A model generated the notes under the pieces. That model searched no databases. It saw only the letters and a program-made list of their open reading frames with translations, and was not told where the DNA came from. The translations under genes were made by a program, and so were the position numbers. This document shows positions 10,150 through 20,923 of a DNA stretch of 64,000 bases, one piece after another. Position 1 is the first letter of the stretch. Every line of letters starts with the position of its first letter. Source of the stretch: Coleophoma eucalyptorum (taxonomy: Eukaryota > Ascomycota > Leotiomycetes > Helotiales > Dermateaceae); the NCBI GenBank assembly GCA_026120035.1, contig JALRME010000005.1, positions 1,240,001 through 1,304,000 of the forward strand, written 5' to 3'.

Positions 10150-12403
10150 ATGTCCTCAAATCCGATGACCATGGCACGTAGTGCTCCAATTGCGATTGCC
10201 AGTCGTAAATCCCGTCCTGAACAATTGTCCTCTGCCAACGGTAGCATGAGCAGTTCGACCTCCAACGACTCTTCCCTAACCAACACAAGGACGAGAAAAG
10301 ACCGCCCGTGTGATGCGTGCCGGAGGCGGAAAAGTAGATGTGTGATAAACGAAGGGCAGTCAAGTTGTGTGCTGTGCCAGTTCCATTCACAGGACTGTAC
10401 GTTTGTGCAAAGTCCGCAGCCACGCAAAAGGAAGCTGAACACTGAGGGAAAGGAGGAGAGTGTAGCGAAGCGCAGGTATGCCCGTGAAGTTTCTTAATTG
10501 CAAGGCCCTCCAGAGCTTTTGACTAAAACTGTGTCATAGATCACCTGGTGTAGAAGAGCGCCACCGAAGACCTACGGATTCAAGCATATCGAGTAACGGA
10601 GTATCGGGCTCATTAATCGAAGAGATGGCAAATATCGGAGGTCCAACTCTTCTGAAGCGTACACTGGGTCTACAAAATGATCGTTACAGTCAATATATTG
10701 GGCCAACGACCGATTTTGAACCATCTCTGATTGACCTTTCTCCCTTCGATCCACAAGATGAAAGTTTACTGTCGAGAGGTACTTTAAGGAAAGTCAGCGA
10801 TCAAGATACATTTCTGATGCTGCCGGACTATACCACACCTGGCCATGCGCACCAAGAAGAAGACGTAGATGCGATTGAGAACATAGTTGCGCCTTATGGC
10901 CCAGCCCTGCTGGAATTATACTTTCGTATAATACACCCTAACTTCCCCATCCTCCAGAAAAATGTCTTCCTTGAAAAGTACAACCGATCACATCGCGAAT
11001 TTTCGCCACCAATCCTAGCAGCTGTATATATCCTAGCGATGAATTGGTGGGACCATAGTGGAGAGCTGTTAAACCAGCCAAAGCCTGACATTAGAGAATT
11101 GGAAAGACTGGCACGTGCTAGTCTAGCAGATGCTATGTATAGACCGAAGCTGTCAACCGTACAAGCTGGTCTCCTACTGTCCCAACGTCCGGAAGGCGAT
11201 CAATGGGCACCGACTGCACAATTGGTAGCTATTGGACAGGAGCTAGGTCTCCATCTTGATTGCAGTAATTGGAAGATTCCCCTCTGGGAACGAGGATTGA
11301 GAAAACGTCTTGCTTGGGCGTTATACATGCAAGATAAATGGGGTTCTTTAGTCCATGGCCGTCCTTCGCATATCTTTGCTTCGAATTGGGCTGTTTTGCC
11401 TCTGACTCCTTCTGATTTCCCAGACGCGGAATTTGACTCTTCAGACGGCGAGGAATCTTCAGAGTACGAGCATGGCCGTTTACTCTTCACCCAGATGATT
11501 GTTCTATCTCAAATCCTCGCAGAAGTGCTGGATACATTCTATACCTTGCAAGCCATGGCCAATGTGTCTCAAGCCGGAGCATCTGGTACACATCTTGTGC
11601 TCCAATTAGCTAAACCAGTCCAACTCAAGCTGAAAGAGTGGTTTGCTGCTTTACCGGCTTGTTTACGCATGGATGCTGCGTCTGCAGGATTACATGAGAA
11701 AAGGCTATGTTCTACTGGATTCCTCCACCTTGCATACTTCGCAACAGAAATCACCCTACACCGACGCATCATCCGCTCTCTCTCCCCAGTACCCAACCAA
11801 GCACCAACCCTCGATCCCTACATCCTTCACATCTGCCGTAGCGCAGCAAAAACGCGTCTTATCTCGGCCATGGACTTTGTCAACCGTCTGACCTCTTCCC
11901 ATCTCCGCTCTTTCTGGTATTTTGCCTCCAAGACCAACTTTGCTCTCATAGGCACTTTTGGCTCTCTTCTCTGGGCTACGGCACCCGGTCGTGAGGAAGC
12001 AGATTGGTATCGACGACGTCTAGGCGAGTATCGTTGGACACTAGGCGTGAGCTGCAAAGGCAGCGAGCGGCTGACCGAATTCGCCATGGGCATGCTTGAT
12101 ACCTCCACGGGTCTCTTGAAAGCTCTACCAGAGAAGCCCACACTAAGTAGGCCGAACAGCGAGTCCGATATCGCAGGAAGTCGCCAGCAGAGGACATTAG
12201 CTGAGGGCTATGGCTATGGTATCGGTAACACGGGATTTTCAATTGGTCCTCCTAGGAATGGAGCTCAAAATGGCGACAGCGGCGATAACGAGGACATGCT
12301 CAGAAGTGGTCTTGCAAGTCCCACGAGCAGTGTCAGTTCTAGCGGTGGTGGCAGTATGGCCGGTTATGAAGTACAGGGATATACTGTTCAGAACGGTTAT
12401 TGA
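10150..12403 (+). CDS. Zn(II)2Cys6 transcription factor, TamA/Dal81-like
   Basis: Exons 10150-10475 and 10540-12403 with a 64-nt intron (GTATGC...CATAG), about 729 aa. After a Ser/Asn-rich N-terminus a binuclear zinc cluster at about residues 53-81 has six cysteines spaced C-x2-C-x6-C-x8-C-x2-C-x6-C (begins CDACRRRKSRC). It is followed by FVQSPQPRKRKLN, a linker I associate with the TamA/DAL81 co-activator family of nitrogen-source regulation; the family name is from memory and less sure than the class. A fungal-specific transcription factor domain covers roughly 210-480 (e.g. WKIPLWERGLRKRLAWALY, DKWGSLVHGRPSHI). The C-terminus is Gly/Ser-rich and low complexity. Expected to act in the nucleus. 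The gene has an unusually long ATG-free leader. The first ATG after the leader (10150) is the start; a second Met (7th residue) is close by. Confidence 0.88.
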
Positions 12404-13457
12404 TATATGGGTTGGTTTAATGATTGCATGCATGTGTTTCAGAAGCGAGCGAAGATTTGTTTTGGAATGCTTTGTTATCTTTGCAGAAGAGCATGGACAG
12501 ATACTTGTGCCATGAATGAGAGAGAAAGGGAGAGGGACAAAGGAAGGATGGAATTTCTTCTTTGCTTACTTTCCTGGTGTCGGCTCCCTAATTGCATCTA
12601 CAACGGCGTTTGGGAGGATTAGAGCCTTTTTGGAAAAGGAATCTGCTTTTGCGATGTCTCTTTCTTTGCTTCTCTACTGAGCTGCATTCCCAATAAGTAT
12701 AGGATACCAATTCATAGCGTAGCGTCATTATGATACCTTTCTTATTCACATACCTATCTTGAGTGAGAGATTCCAATCAAAGCGATAGAAATACGCAAGA
12801 AAACTTTGTGTGCATAACATATATTCTGTACCTTTGTGCCTCTGTGTTGGGCTCGTTGAAGTGACAACCAACGTCATACGAGCTTCCAGAGTATCGTGAT
12901 TCGCCCCTCTTCGCTGAGCACTAACTTCCCCCGCCAATTTCCCCATGGAGTATTTTTGAGAAACGCCGTGCCTCACAACCAGCGTCACTCCAGCGTCACA
13001 TCTTCTTCCTGATTGCTTATGCTCTTGACGCTACCGAGATCGGCATCCGGAGTGATGAGGCTGTTTCTACTCTTTTGGTACTATTGGGGGTTATACCAAC
13101 TTGGAAAATCCAGCGTGGATTGGTAATTGTCCTGCATGCAATATGACGCTCCCCCATTGCTGAGGTAATAAGGCAGTTTAGTTGGTGGGCGAGCGGGGAG
13201 TTGGGGTTATATCTGTTGCGTTGCTCAATATCTTCAATGAAGAGTATCCAGCTCCACGCTGTGAGATACAAGCTGGTTCGTTCACTAGTTGGTGATAGCC
13301 TCTAAGCCTCTCAACTCTCTCGAGATACTTCCTACCGGCACTTCAGTTCTAATCTTGGATCTTCCCCATACTATTATCGTCCTATTTGACAAATTTCGGG
13401 GATTTCTCCCTGAGGGTAAAGATACTCTATACCTTTATTTCAACCCCGTAACTTACC
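12404..13457. other. intergenic
   Basis: 3' flank of the zinc-cluster gene and promoter of the MFS transporter; the last 150 bases are pyrimidine-rich as in fungal core promoters. Small ORFs on both strands show no domain. Confidence 0.5.
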
Positions 13458-15397
13458 ATGTCATTCACTATGGCGACAACGGTAACAACAACGGCGGTAG
13501 GGGCAAAAGATGCACCACAGCTGCAGCTGGTCGGAGCTGCCGTAACTAGGAGCCCAACTACACAGCACCATACCGCTGCCATTAGCGATGATGTAGAAAT
13601 GCAACCCATAACCTCGCTCTCGCTTTCTCAGCTAGATGCCGACACTGGTGATGGTCATCCATCACCGATAGCACAAAACTTGGGAAACTATGCCGAGCCG
13701 TCACGTCGTGATGGTGGTGTAGCTGTAGAGCAGATGCAGAGTGTGTGGAAGCCGTACAAGAACCGCTATCGCGTGCTCGCTACGTGCCTCACGGCTTTGG
13801 GGAATGGGATGAATGACTCGGCACAAGGAGCCTTGATTGAGAGTCTGGAGAAGTGAGTTGTTGGGTTTCTCCTTTACTTGTCTTATTTTACTTTGTCTCT
13901 ATTCCTGTAGCTATGCAGCGCTGTCAGGCAAAAAGACGCGAGCTTGATACTTAAATGTAGTGAACGAGTGACGGACTGGCTGATTTTATTTGTGGAATTT
14001 CACAGGCAATATAATATTAACTATGCCGTTGTGTCAACCATCTTCGTCTCTACGGCGCTGGGATTCATCATAGCGGCTTTCTTTATCAGCAGCCTCTCAC
14101 GGAAACTAGGGAGAGGAAAAGCCTTGCTGCTGGCTGAGGTCCTGCTGGTGATTGGATATAGCATCCTTTTGACCACGCCTCCTTTCCCTGTCGTAATTTG
14201 CGTGTAAGTGCCTCCCACGACCTCATTACCTCCCTAAATCTATACTCGTCACTAACTCTTCCTCAGCTATTTCGTCCTCGGCCTTGGCATGGCCACCAAC
14301 CTCACAATCGGCCAAGTCTTCAACTCCAACCTGGCAAACAACACCGCTCTTCTCGGAGCCTTCCAAGGTCTCTACGGCGTCGGTGGTATCGTGGGACCGT
14401 TGATCGCTACGGGTCTCATCTCTTCCGGAGCTCGCTGGTCCGTATTCTATGCCATACCACTGGGGCTAGCGGTCTTGAATGCAGGACTCTGTGTCTGGGC
14501 TTTTTGGGGATTCGAGTCCGAGTCTGAAGAGGGAGTAGAGGCTGCACCATCTCTAGCCCCTGTTGTGCCCGGCGAGAATGAGAATGGGAGTCAGAAAGGC
14601 TTGGGGACCAAGGTGAAGGAGAATTGGAACGCAATTAGGAAAGTCGTCGCTAATAGACCAACTTTCCTCGGCGCCTTGTTCATCTTCACCTACCAAGGCG
14701 CAGAAGTCGCCATCTCGGGCTGGGTTATTTCCTTTCTGGTGCAGTTCCGTCATGGTGATCCAAGTCGAGTTGGATATGTCACTGCTGGGTTTTGGGGTGG
14801 GATTACTCTTGGTAAGCCCTGACCCTCTGTCCTCTAGGTTTCCTGATTGAGATACAAGCGGGTAGTTGTTTAAGAACAGAAATGGTTGGTATTGGCAATC
14901 GAAAAAGCTGACGAGGGAAACTATATAGGAAGATTCACCCTCTCGTTCCTCGCACACAGATTCGGCGAAAGGCCTTCTGTCTTCTTCATGACCATTGGAG
15001 TATGTATCCACCACACCCCTAGCCACTCCCTTTGAATCACCTGAGATCTAACCAAGACCAACCCCAACAGGCTCTCGCCCTCGAGTTTTTGGTCTGGTTT
15101 TTGCCTTCCATTGCCGGATCCTCCATTTCCGTCTCCCTCTCGGGCCTCTTACTCGGGCCCATCTCTCCATCCGCAACCCACATCTTCCAGCGCCTGATTC
15201 CGCGCAAAGATCAGATCTCGGCGCTCTCTGTCATCGGCTCTGTAGGTACGTCGGGTGGTGCGGTCGCGCCATTTGTGACAGGTATGTTGGCGCAGAGTTT
15301 CGGGACGTGGGTGCTGCATCCGGTTGTGATTGTGCTGTTTATCGGTATGCTGGGGAGTTGGTGGGCATTGCCACTAGTGGAGAAGAGGAGGACTTGA
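13458..15397 (+). CDS. MFS transporter
   Basis: Five phase-consistent exons: 13458-13852, 14006-14203, 14267-14811, 14929-14999, 15071-15397, giving about 511 aa. A ~110-residue hydrophilic, Ser/Thr-rich cytoplasmic N-terminus is followed by about twelve hydrophobic segments in two halves separated by a charged loop (ESESEEGVEAAPSL...). The MFS signature after TM2 is seen as SSLSRKLGRGKALLLAEVL. The start of TM1 (CLTALGNGMNDSAQGALIE) and the sequence GPISPSATHIFQRLIPRKD late in the protein resemble the FHS/BSC6-like fungal group, whose substrates are mostly unknown; sugars are one possibility for the FHS type. The first intron (153 nt) is longer than the others. It acts in a membrane, probably the plasma membrane. 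No neighbouring pathway gene points to a substrate. Confidence 0.87.
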
Positions 15398-16041
15398 GAG
15401 AGGACGCTCTGTTTGAAGAGATTTGGGATGTTGAAGAAGTATTGTGGAGAAAGATGGCATGGGAATGGCGACGCCCGATTAGATGGCTCCTGCTTGATCA
15501 CTTCGACGCCGCATCTCCATGACCAATTGCAAGAAAAGAAAACATCTTTACCCTATCTTCAATGACTTCGGCGCTGGGAATAATGGGCAAGATAATATAC
15601 ATATTTTTATTGAGGCATACTAATCACAAGGAAGAAGGAAGTTGTCATCAAACGTAGAGTTTCAACTATCTTGATGAAGTAACTTCATCTACAACCTGTA
15701 ACTAGTATTCAAACATTTGGCAGACTACTGACACCTCTCATGATATACCTCAATAACTGGTCTAAAGATCTTATCATGCAATGACTAGCAGGCCATACTT
15801 AACTAACCAGCTCGTCAACATTCCTTAAGGTACCGCATGACCTTGAGTGTCTTAGGAGTCTAAGAGGATAGAAAGTCACACGCGAGCTACAGCTTTGGAT
15901 TGCCTTCTGTAACGTGCCGCGATACCAATTCTGCTGGTGAATACCAGGTCTGCTTTTGGTAGCAGTAGTCGCTAAACGACAATGTGAAACCTGAGTAATG
16001 TTCGGGCCTTCTAAAATGTGCTTCCACATCACTTTTTCCTT
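15398..16041. other. intergenic between convergent gene ends
   Basis: 3' flanks of the MFS gene (+) and tfb2 (-). AT-rich. The ORF 15799-16032 (-) has no domain. Nothing else seen. Confidence 0.5.
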
Positions 16042-17608
16042 CTATTTCATTTTTCGGCTTTTAATATAGTCTCTGACTTGTTCAATCCTAGTAACGAAGA
16101 ACATCCGTTTTGCGTCACTTTTCCAAACTAGAACTCCAATCTCATCCGCATATCTCACGCACCCCTCATATTCTTTTTGGCCGCCGTCGAAATCACGGAA
16201 CAGGAATCCGGGGGTCGCTTTCATGCGTTCATTCTCAATCTGCCAAAGTCTAACCTGGTCTACAACAGTTGGTGGCAAAACTGGTCCAGAACCAACAGCC
16301 CCAGCATGCTTGAGTAGTTGTGGATGCGCATGCGTGGATAGGTAGGAGATGATTTGGTCGGATGTAATTCCATGCGTGATGGCTTGTCGAATTGAGTCTC
16401 GAGTGATTCGTCCTGATACCATATTAGGATATCTGGTGCTGAGTTTGGAGAAAAGAGCCAGAACAGCAATCTGTAATGGCGAAGATGTATAGGCATAAAG
16501 TCGATAGTTTGTCTCTATGATAATGAATCCCTTGGATCCTGAAGTGTTCGTTGAGGCAGCATCAAATCCTGCCGAAACGCTCCGGAGGGCACTTGCATCC
16601 GAAGTAAGTGTTGTAGAAAGTCGAGTTGGAAAGAACTGTGTGGGAGTAGATGCTGGAATGTAAATAAGTCCGAAGTCAACAAGATAATCCAGCATTTGGG
16701 TTTGAGATTTTGACAGGGTTTTTGTACTGTAAGCGCGCCCAAGTTCGAGAGAACCTAGCATAAAGAGGAAGGATAGGACCTCTACTGAATCCAATTCCAT
16801 CTGGGCATATCAGTTAGTCAATGAAAGCCAAAATTACTCTGAGCCAGCCTACCTTTTCTGCATTCTCGATCCAAAGCAATAGTATCGTCCAAACTTGAGC
16901 ATTTACTTCTTGTAATAGAAAAGAGAATCCTGCTTGTGTAATTCCACCACCGTGTCGCGCCTTCGTCACCAAATTTCCAGCTTCGAGGAGTTGCTTGACC
17001 GCAGCTGTAGGTCCTTGCCCTTCTTGCCTATTACCATCGCCCACGCTACTGACAATGTAATGTAGAATTCCCTCCCATTGTGCTCGAGCATAATTATCCA
17101 AGAACGAAAGGTCCACGCCAGCATCGACCACTTCTCCGGAGGGGACACCAAAGGAATTGTGGTTTCCACCACCTGTAAGTGCAAGTCGTAGTGAGGAACC
17201 AAAGTTTTCTGTCAAGGAAACGACTTGGGGTTCTTCTCGGCTCGGGGCCGTAATATTTACGATGTGTAACCGTTTCAGTAGGGAGAGTGCTTGGTCTTTC
17301 TGCCTGCATATTGTTAGGCTCGATTGGTATAAGGTCTCAATTTGCTTACCTCTTACTGTCAGGCTGAACCCAAAGATCCAAATCTGTGAGTGGAAATGGT
17401 TTCGTCATATAGAGAAGCGCCATGACAAATGTCTTCGCTGCTGAATGTCAGCATACATGGCGACATTTTCAAAGTCGTAGATCGTACCAAGATGAGGCAG
17501 CATACGCCTGAATATAGCTAAAGACGTAGAAGGCTGCTGGTAGAGTCTTCTGAAAGTAGTACCTGGAAGTCTCTCCAGGTAGTCGAAGGAAGACAGTGCG
17601 AGCGACAT
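16042..17608 (-). CDS. tfb2: TFIIH core subunit Tfb2 (p52)
   Basis: Four exons on the minus strand: 17608-17488, 17437-17350, 17303-16853, 16800-16042; introns are 47-52 nt and all phases agree, giving about 472 aa, normal for Tfb2. Tfb2/p52 (GTF2H4) is a subunit of the general transcription and nucleotide-excision-repair factor TFIIH and anchors and stimulates the XPB/Ssl2 helicase. Recognisable segments are the start YLERLPGTTFRRLYQQPSTS, LAKTFVMALLYMTKPFPLTD, SLTENFGSSLRLALTGGG, WEGILHYIVSS, QVWTILLLWIENAEKMELDS, GFIIIETNYRLYAYTSSPLQ, and the C-terminal DQVRLWQIENERMKATPGFL, which belongs to the dimerisation end. It is a single-copy essential gene in fungi. It works in the nucleus. The uve1 repair gene lies in the same window but is not linked to it functionally beyond that. 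Confidence 0.95.
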
Positions 17609-18248
17609 AGTGGCGGAGTAGAAATGAAGAGTACGTGGTCACCGTGATATCATTGTTTGAGGAAGTATATGTCCACAGCTTGAGCTTTGGTATTGTATAG
17701 TCGTTGTGCCTGTTCCTGGATTGCAGCCTTGTGGATAAAGATCGAAGGCAGATGTTTTTCCGTTCCGGATAATCCCTGTACGGATCAAATGCCGGAACTC
17801 ACCAGCGGATTCGACACGCTTTCAACAACTCTTTCGCATTGAAGCATTGTGATATGGCAGCCCTTAGATTCGTTCGATCTGTGAGACATATCATTTCCCG
17901 CTTCTAGGTTTCCAGTCTAATAGGGTTATTAGGTGCTGAAAAGCTTCCAAGCAGAGTCCGGTGCGTATTATCTCTGTCCCTTTGTGAGCTCGGCAACATC
18001 GAACTGAACGAGAACAGGCCTGGAGCCGAGGTAATTGAATCTTTGCTATCGTCAAGACAAAAGCATCTGAAAGCATTAAAGGCATTCTCATTATTTCAAT
18101 ATTGAGAAATGATGTTTCACAAATGCTCAGACACCTTATTATCAGCTGGGACGATGTAACTGACACTTTTTCCCTTTGAAGACTATTTGGCGAGAATGTA
18201 GGCAAAAACATTCTTCTTTAAGAATTATCCTTATTAACTTCATTTCAG
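17609..18248 (+). other. promoter of tfb2 and unresolved 5' part of the thioesterase gene
   Basis: Divergent region. A candidate first exon for the downstream thioesterase starts at ATG 17854 (MAALRFVRS, then a GTGAGA donor), matching the usual beginning of ACOT13-like proteins. I could not find a middle exon that links it in frame to 18249. A second candidate is ATG 18124 (MLRHLIISWDD, then GTAACT at phase 0). The minus-strand ORF 17891-18211 has no domain and overlaps these. Confidence 0.4.
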
Positions 18249-18904
18249 CTTCGAGTCACTGCTGCTGAGCCAGGTCGTGTTGACTTCGAGCTCGATATCA
18301 AAAAGGAGCATACAGTAGGTGTTGTTGCTATGAGATTGTTTATCAATGTTAAATTTATGTGCCACAGAATCGTCTGAACATCATCCATGGAGGAACAATC
18401 GCAAGCATGGGTATTTGCTTCTCAAAGTTTAATTTTCGTCAAACTAATAATTGTGCCAGTTGACCTCGGAGGCTCACTGGCCGTCGCATCAAGGGGATTG
18501 TATGCTACTGGTGTTTCGACAGACCTCAATGGTAAGGAAAACAGGATTCTGAGATAGAGATTATGCTAATGAGGCTTGAACCTGCAGTAACTTATCTGAA
18601 TTCTGGCGGCAAAGTTGGAGATACCTTGAAAGCTGTTGTCACTTGTGACAAATGTAACTTCCCGTAACTTATTAATTCTTCCGAATATTAACGCTCGCTC
18701 CAGTTGGAAAGACCTTAGCATACACGTCCATCTCGTTTACGAATAGCAAGGGAGAGGTTGCAGCAAGAGGAAGCCATACAAAGTGAGAGCATACCTCATT
18801 CTCCATTGAGTACTGAAGCAGGCTGACTATTATTCACAAGATATGTTGCGCTAGCTTGGAAGGAACCAAAGAACATTGTCGGAGAACTGTCTCCCCGACC
18901 TTAA
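18249..18904 (+). CDS. hotdog-fold acyl-CoA thioesterase, ACOT13/PaaI-like (5' exon not resolved)
   Basis: Six small exons fit in phase: 18249-18315, 18368-18410, 18460-18531, 18588-18653, 18704-18782, 18841-18904. None is long enough to stand out as an ORF. The product reads LRVTAAEPGRVDFELDIKKE, then HTNRLNIIHGGTIASMVDLG, SLAVASRGLYATGVSTDLNV, and ends with ELSPRP. The HGG...DLGG pattern is the catalytic helix of the 4HBT/PaaI hotdog family; in ACOT13 relatives the Asp of this helix and the preceding HGG main chain activate the water that attacks the acyl-CoA thioester. GSHTKYVAL near the end is also typical. Lengths of intron are 49-58 nt. The N-terminal ~30 residues are missing (see the preceding entry). 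The last acceptor is AAG rather than CAG/TAG. Probably cytosolic, peroxisomal or mitochondrial; not determinable here. Confidence 0.85.
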
Positions 18905-20923
18905 ATCACTAGAACACTAGAACATCACAGTTTACAGCAAATAGCATTTCAAAAACATTCTTTGCTGCAGCATTACCTCGCAATATTCTCCATGTGACAA
19001 CTAGCATAGTTATTAATGTTCAGGAATATGCTTGTTCTCGAGGTCTGTGCTGAATCTTCTATGGCAAAGGCCATCCATTAATGTGTCCTTGGTCATTGAC
19101 GGCTAAGGACTGAACTTGTATGCATGGTCGAGAGACTTGCATGAGATGAATAGTAAAATACATCCGAGGCTTCCAGACTTGTAGTCAACAAAACATAGCC
19201 TATTTGCGACGGTGTCTTGAATTCCATCTTTATCAATGGCTAGAGCCATCACAAGCTTTGGAGACTAAAAGCATGCCGCTGCAAGAGATGGATGGTGCGT
19301 ATGCGAGCGAAAGGTTGGCGCGGATAGCAAGTCATGTTCGAAGTAGACAGGATCTGAGCGAGAAGGATCTCCAACTGGGAAATCTGAAGACCATGGCCCA
19401 TGGCAAGAAGGGTGTAGATGGAGAGAATAAACGCCAGATCACGATCAGTGGCCACTTCATTTTAGGACGGAGACAAATACTAGAGGAGGTTCACCGGTCC
19501 AGGACGGCGGACCTGGAAGAGCTTGCTTTTCGATGACATACAGAGAACAGGCAAGCGTTTCCAGCACTTTTCCAGCACTTTCTATGATAACTAAAAAGTA
19601 CATGAACGAAGGATGGATGGCAGATTATGAAGTATGATAAAGGTTGTAACAGAAAGTTTCACTAATGGCAAAATGTAATGAAGGTCCAGAAACGTCTGTA
19701 CGGTATGAAATACCAAGAACAATAGGGCCATCCCAACAGTTGGGCCCGTGAAAGTGGTCGGATTCTAGAAGCAGCTGGTGAGGCTTAGAGAGGCTTGTCC
19801 TATAGGAACTATCACATACATTAGGCGGGCTGCGATCATCCACCTGTCAAAGGTCGTGAACCGAACATCTTGTAGAACCCGAAAGGAGGCTGTGGAACTC
19901 GTTCTCGCCCAACGAACCTAACGAGTGCCTGCTTTGTACGACCGAGTACCCAACATTGCCCCCTTCGCATCCTTAGCTCTGGAACTCGTGGATCTCACGA
20001 TATCTCGGGCCGCTGCCGCAGCGACTAATCCTCGGTTTCATGGTTCACATTGACAAGATCTCACACGCTGACCCTTGCTCCTGGGCGTTAATGGTCCTAT
20101 AGAACAGGAACTTTCTTCGGGGGTGCCGGGGGCATGATACGGTAATGACAATAGGAGATGATATGAACCCGCGGGAGTTCCTCTTCCTGCCTCACAGTAT
20201 AATCTGCCATCAGGCGCTATTGGTGCCCGACTCGGATGACGTCAGGGGTCAGGATGTTCCATGAACGAAGCGCGCAAGCGACATACTTGTCGTGCTGTGG
20301 TTGACAAGATGCTTTCTTTTTGAACGTAGGAATGCTGTGGCTAGCTGCGGTAGGCTGGGTGTTTATTTGAGAGATGGTAGAGATTGGATGAGACCAGCTG
20401 ATGTTAGCAGTAGATCAGACAGACAGAGAGCTTCACTCACGTGGAGTCGCTTTCACCTGTAGCGGCCCAATCCTCGGTGCTCTTCAGCCAGGAAGCCCCC
20501 GTCATACCAGGCCTCGACACCGGAGGTCTGCTTCACAAAACCCCACATCATCCATCCATCGCATCACTCATGAATTCCCGATACAGAAGAAAACCCTTCC
20601 ATCCTTTCTATTGTCTCGTCCCAAATCTTCGCTCTTCCCAACCTCTCTATTAATTTCACCTTCGCGCCACCACACTATATCCATCATTGAAGGAAAAAAA
20701 ATCCTCGCGCTTTTCTTTTCTCTGCTACGGACCACTGAAGGTTCACGCTGGCAAGACTGCATTGCGCGAAACAAGTTTCAGCGGCTACAGCGGGGTACGA
20801 CGGTGTGCCTCGACTAGACCAACCCGCCAACCTTAAGACAACACATCAACAGCACTTACGCATTTCACCATCTCCATCATCCTGAGAGAGCAGAAAAAAG
20901 TCGAAATAGTTACAATATCTGCA
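18905..20923. other. intergenic with one doubtful ORF
   Basis: Between the thioesterase and the DUF8035-like gene. An ORF at 19204-19536 (+, 110 aa, charged, no signal or domain) may be chance. From about 20575 to 20923 there is no ATG on the + strand and the sequence is C/T-rich, consistent with a leader for the next gene. No other gene seen. Confidence 0.45.

Noticed and set aside
19204..19536. 110-aa ORF downstream of the thioesterase
   Set aside because: Plausible composition but no domain, no signal and no transcript evidence; kept only as a note.
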